Assembly (NCBI RefSeq): GCF_003985145.1
Contig: NZ_ML133533.1
Span: 1 to 64,000, forward strand
DNA from: Rhizobium anhuiense
GTDB taxonomy: Bacteria > Pseudomonadota > Alphaproteobacteria > Rhizobiales > Rhizobiaceae
Direction of reading: 5' to 3'
DNA: 64,000 nucleotides
Within the stretch, counting starts at the first letter, position 1, and each line of letters begins with the position of its first letter. The notes beneath the pieces are model-generated. The model made no database searches and had not been told where the DNA came from. It saw only the letters and a list, made by a program, of their open reading frames with translations. Shown here in pieces: positions 60,945 to 64,000 of the stretch. The position numbers and the translations under genes were made by a program.

Positions 60945-61690
60945 TGCAGCTTCGGCTCCTTCCGCCCGTCGGCATTCTCGACAACGCTGAAATCCGTCAG
61001 CAGCACCAGCGCGCGGCCGTCCTTGTCGAGGCCCCAAAAGACCGGATAAAAACCGTCGCCCCAGCCGCTCCAGAACACCGCGACATTGCCCTTCTTGCCG
61101 GCAACCGGCCGATGCAGCGCATAGGCGCCCTTGTTGGCATCGAGGTCCGAGGCCAGCACGTCGTCGTAATAATTGACGTCGGCATCGGTTTTTTGCGCCT
61201 GCGCCTGCGCTTCGCGCTCTCCGATCAGATCAAGCGTATCGGCATCCATGTAGCAGCCGAGGCCGGCATCGACGGGATAGCCGAAAATCTCTCCGTCCTT
61301 CAGCGTCGCCGGATCCTGCCCGGCCAGGACCGCAAGCTCCCAATGATCCGGCTTGCCCTCGGCAAACCGCATGCTGGCGGCAGCGATGCGCCCGAACGCC
61401 TGGTAGAGCGTCACCGGATATTCGCCCGGTGCAACCGTTCTGGCGAGCGCCGGACGATCGGGCTGGGCGAGCGGATCGGCCGCGACGATGCGCCCCGACG
61501 TCAATTCGACATTGCCCATATGGATCACGCCAATCGATCGGCCGGAGAGTTCGGCATCGGTGAGCGCCACCAGGTCGAAATTGCTGCTTGCCTTGCTGAT
61601 GTCCCAGCCGGCGGCCGATGCGGAGACCGGGACATGCGCGGCGGCAGCGCAAAGAAGAAGGCGCGCCGCTCGCATGATCCGGTTCCGCAT
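60941..61690 (-). CDS. DUF4241-like secreted protein
   Basis: 249 residues with signal peptide RLLLCAAAAHVPVSASA. The mature protein carries stretches I associate with DUF4241: GRIVAADPLAQPD, PGEYPVTLYQAFG, a Gly-Tyr-Pro-Val-Asp-Ala-Gly block (FGYPVDAGLGCYMDADTLDL) and the WSGWGDGFYPVFWGLD end. Function unknown. It starts 13 bp after sucB and overlaps the next gene, which places it in the suc-lpd operon. The family call is from memory of its motifs. Confidence 0.75.
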   Translation of the reverse strand: MRNRIMRAARLLLCAAAAHVPVSASAAGWDISKASSNFDLVALTDAELSGRSIGVIHMGNVELTSGRIVAADPLAQPDRPALARTVAPGEYPVTLYQAFGRIAAASMRFAEGKPDHWELAVLAGQDPATLKDGEIFGYPVDAGLGCYMDADTLDLIGEREAQAQAQKTDADVNYYDDVLASDLDANKGAYALHRPVAGKKGNVAVFWSGWGDGFYPVFWGLDKDGRALVLLTDFSVVENADGRKEPKLQ

Positions 61691-61703
61691 CGAAAGCGCT
61701 CCC

Positions 61704-62966
<1,263 letters not shown>

Positions 62967-63005
62967 TGTTCAAATCCTGATTTCGTGTGTTTTCGTTTAT
63001 GCGTT

Positions 63006-63314
63006 TCAGACGGCGGGTGGCCGCGAGATGATCGAGGGCATCGGCAGGATATCGAAACGGAAACCGAAACCGGAAGCGATGATCGGATCGCCGTCGGCGA
63101 GGGCCTGTGCCGCCGCCTGATCCTCGACTTCGACGATTGCCATGCCCCAGGCGCCTTCACCCTCGAAGACGGGGCCGACTATAACAGCCGATCCCGCAAG
63201 GGCGTGCCGATGCCAGTATTCGACATGGCGTTTCATCGCCGCCATTTCCTCCCCGGTCCCGTCATGCGGGAAAGTGGGGCGCGGCGGCAGCAGTCTCAGA
63301 AAGAAATAAGCCAT
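63006..63314 (-). CDS. YciI-like (YCII domain) protein between sucA and sucB
   Basis: 102 residues, single YCII-type ferredoxin-like domain: start AYFFLRLLPPRPTF, then MKRHVEYWHRHALAGSAVIVGPVFE with the His-Asp-type residues of the family, MAIVEVEDQAAAQALADGDPII and FRFDILPM. Members act as small enzymes or structural domains, and the role is unknown. The arrangement sucA-yciI-sucB (15 and 39 bp gaps) suggests co-expression with the complex. Confidence 0.8.
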   Translation of the reverse strand: MAYFFLRLLPPRPTFPHDGTGEEMAAMKRHVEYWHRHALAGSAVIVGPVFEGEGAWGMAIVEVEDQAAAQALADGDPIIASGFGFRFDILPMPSIISRPPAV

Positions 63315-63329
63315 TGCGCCCCCCTAATT

Positions 63330-64000
63330 TTAGCCGCCCAATGCATCCTCGAGGAATGCGGCGAGCTGCGACAGATGCTTGGACATCAGGCCCGTCGCCG
63401 GCGAGGCGGCGGCCGGACGGCCGGTATAACGAACGCGCTGATACTTCGCGTCGATATGGGCGAGCACCCATTCGAGGAAGGGGTCGATGAACGACCATGC
63501 GCCCATGTTTTTCGGCTCTTCCTGGCACCAGACCATCTCGGCATTGCGGAAGCGCGACAGCTCGTTGATCAGCGCCTTTGCCGGGAACGGATAGAGCTGC
63601 TCGACACGCAGGAGATAGATGTCGTCGATGCCACGCTTCTCACGCTCTTCCAGAAGATCGTAATAGACCTTGCCGGAGCACATGACGACACGACGGATCT
63701 TGTTGTCCTTCTGCAGCTTGATCGGGCCGTCTTTGATCACCTCGGCATCATCCCAGAGCAGGCGATGGAAGGCGGATTCGCCGGCCATTTCGGCAAGGGT
63801 GGAGACTGCCCGCTTGTGGCGCAGTAGCGACTTCGGCGTCATCAGGATCAGCGGCTTGCGGAAGTCGCGCTTCAGCTGCCGGCGCAGGATGTGGAAGTAG
63901 TTCGCCGGCGTCGTGACGTTGGCGACCTGCATGTTGTCTTCGGCGCAAAGCTGTAGGAAACGCTCGAGGCGGGCCGAGGAGTGTTCCGGACCCTGGCCCT
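63330..64000 (-). CDS. sucA: 2-Oxoglutarate dehydrogenase E1, C-terminal part (runs off the window)
   Basis: About 223 C-terminal residues are visible. Landmarks are QLCAEDNMQVANVTTPANYFHILRRQ, KPLILMTPKSLLRHKRAVSTLAEM, VMCSGKVYYDLLEERE and VWCQEEPKNMGAW, all typical of E1o (thiamine-diphosphate dependent). The reading continues past position 64000 with GPGPEHSSARLERF. It lies upstream of the yciI-like gene and sucB in the same direction. Confidence 0.95.
   Translation of the reverse strand, partial: GQGPEHSSARLERFLQLCAEDNMQVANVTTPANYFHILRRQLKRDFRKPLILMTPKSLLRHKRAVSTLAEMAGESAFHRLLWDDAEVIKDGPIKLQKDNKIRRVVMCSGKVYYDLLEEREKRGIDDIYLLRVEQLYPFPAKALINELSRFRNAEMVWCQEEPKNMGAWSFIDPFLEWVLAHIDAKYQRVRYTGRPAAASPATGLMSKHLSQLAAFLEDALGG

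Overview
The window looks like a chromosomal segment of a fast-growing rhizobium (Rhizobium etli/leguminosarum type; inferred, no database search). The reasons are a hemA (ALA synthase) start, an atpHAGDC operon without the F0 genes, a sucA-sucB-lpd cluster, fdsGBACD formate dehydrogenase, GC-rich codon use, and several palindromic intergenic mosaic repeats of the rhizobial RIME type. No rRNA, tRNA, IS element, phage or CRISPR array was seen. The content is mostly core and metabolic.

Layout. 1-9.1 kb: start of hemA (-), a glycine-zipper lipoprotein, then tamA and a giant tamB carrying seven 107-residue tandem repeats. 9.1-11.9 kb: a divergent Lrp-type regulator with arginase and ornithine aminotransferase. 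12.0-14.6 kb: cheW and a soluble double-PAS chemoreceptor ending in a CheR-type pentapeptide. 14.7-23.7 kb (-): LysR regulator, fdsG-fdsB-fdsA-fdhD-fdsD and an oxalate/formate-type MFS transporter. 23.7-26.2 kb: ArsR regulator, SDR, soxR and a flavin reductase gene behind a textbook soxbox promoter. 26.4-29.9 kb: a TPP riboswitch in front of a ykoF-thiX-thiZ-thiY type thiamine-precursor uptake operon, interrupted by mosaic repeats. 30.1-32.3 kb: an OafA-type acyltransferase and an ExoY-type sugar transferase. 32.4-37.5 kb (-): the ATP synthase F1 operon with an extra small CPFC-motif gene between atpD and atpC. 37.8-40.5 kb: a small membrane protein and priA.

40.6-53.9 kb is the most interesting accessory block. 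It holds a five-gene peptide/oligosaccharide-type ABC importer (-), a divergent GH39-like glycosidase, a GntR regulator, a Gfo/Idh/MocA dehydrogenase, an IlvD/Edd aldonate dehydratase, an amidohydrolase-family lactonase and a DapA-family lyase. Together they spell out import of a glycoside, hydrolysis, oxidation of the sugar to a lactone, ring opening, dehydration and cleavage: a self-contained non-phosphorylative sugar-acid route whose substrate is not known.

53.9-58.1 kb: a GNAT acetyltransferase, a lysophospholipid-type acyltransferase, xerC, a TraB/GumN-family protein and cytochrome b561. 58.1-64 kb (-): lpd, an SDR, two secreted unknowns (one DUF4241-like), sucB, a YciI-like protein and the 3' end of sucA. 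Transcription would run sucA to lpd, with accessory genes threaded through a TCA-cycle operon.

Starts were refined from visible Shine-Dalgarno sequences and family N-termini, and several genes use GTG or TTG.
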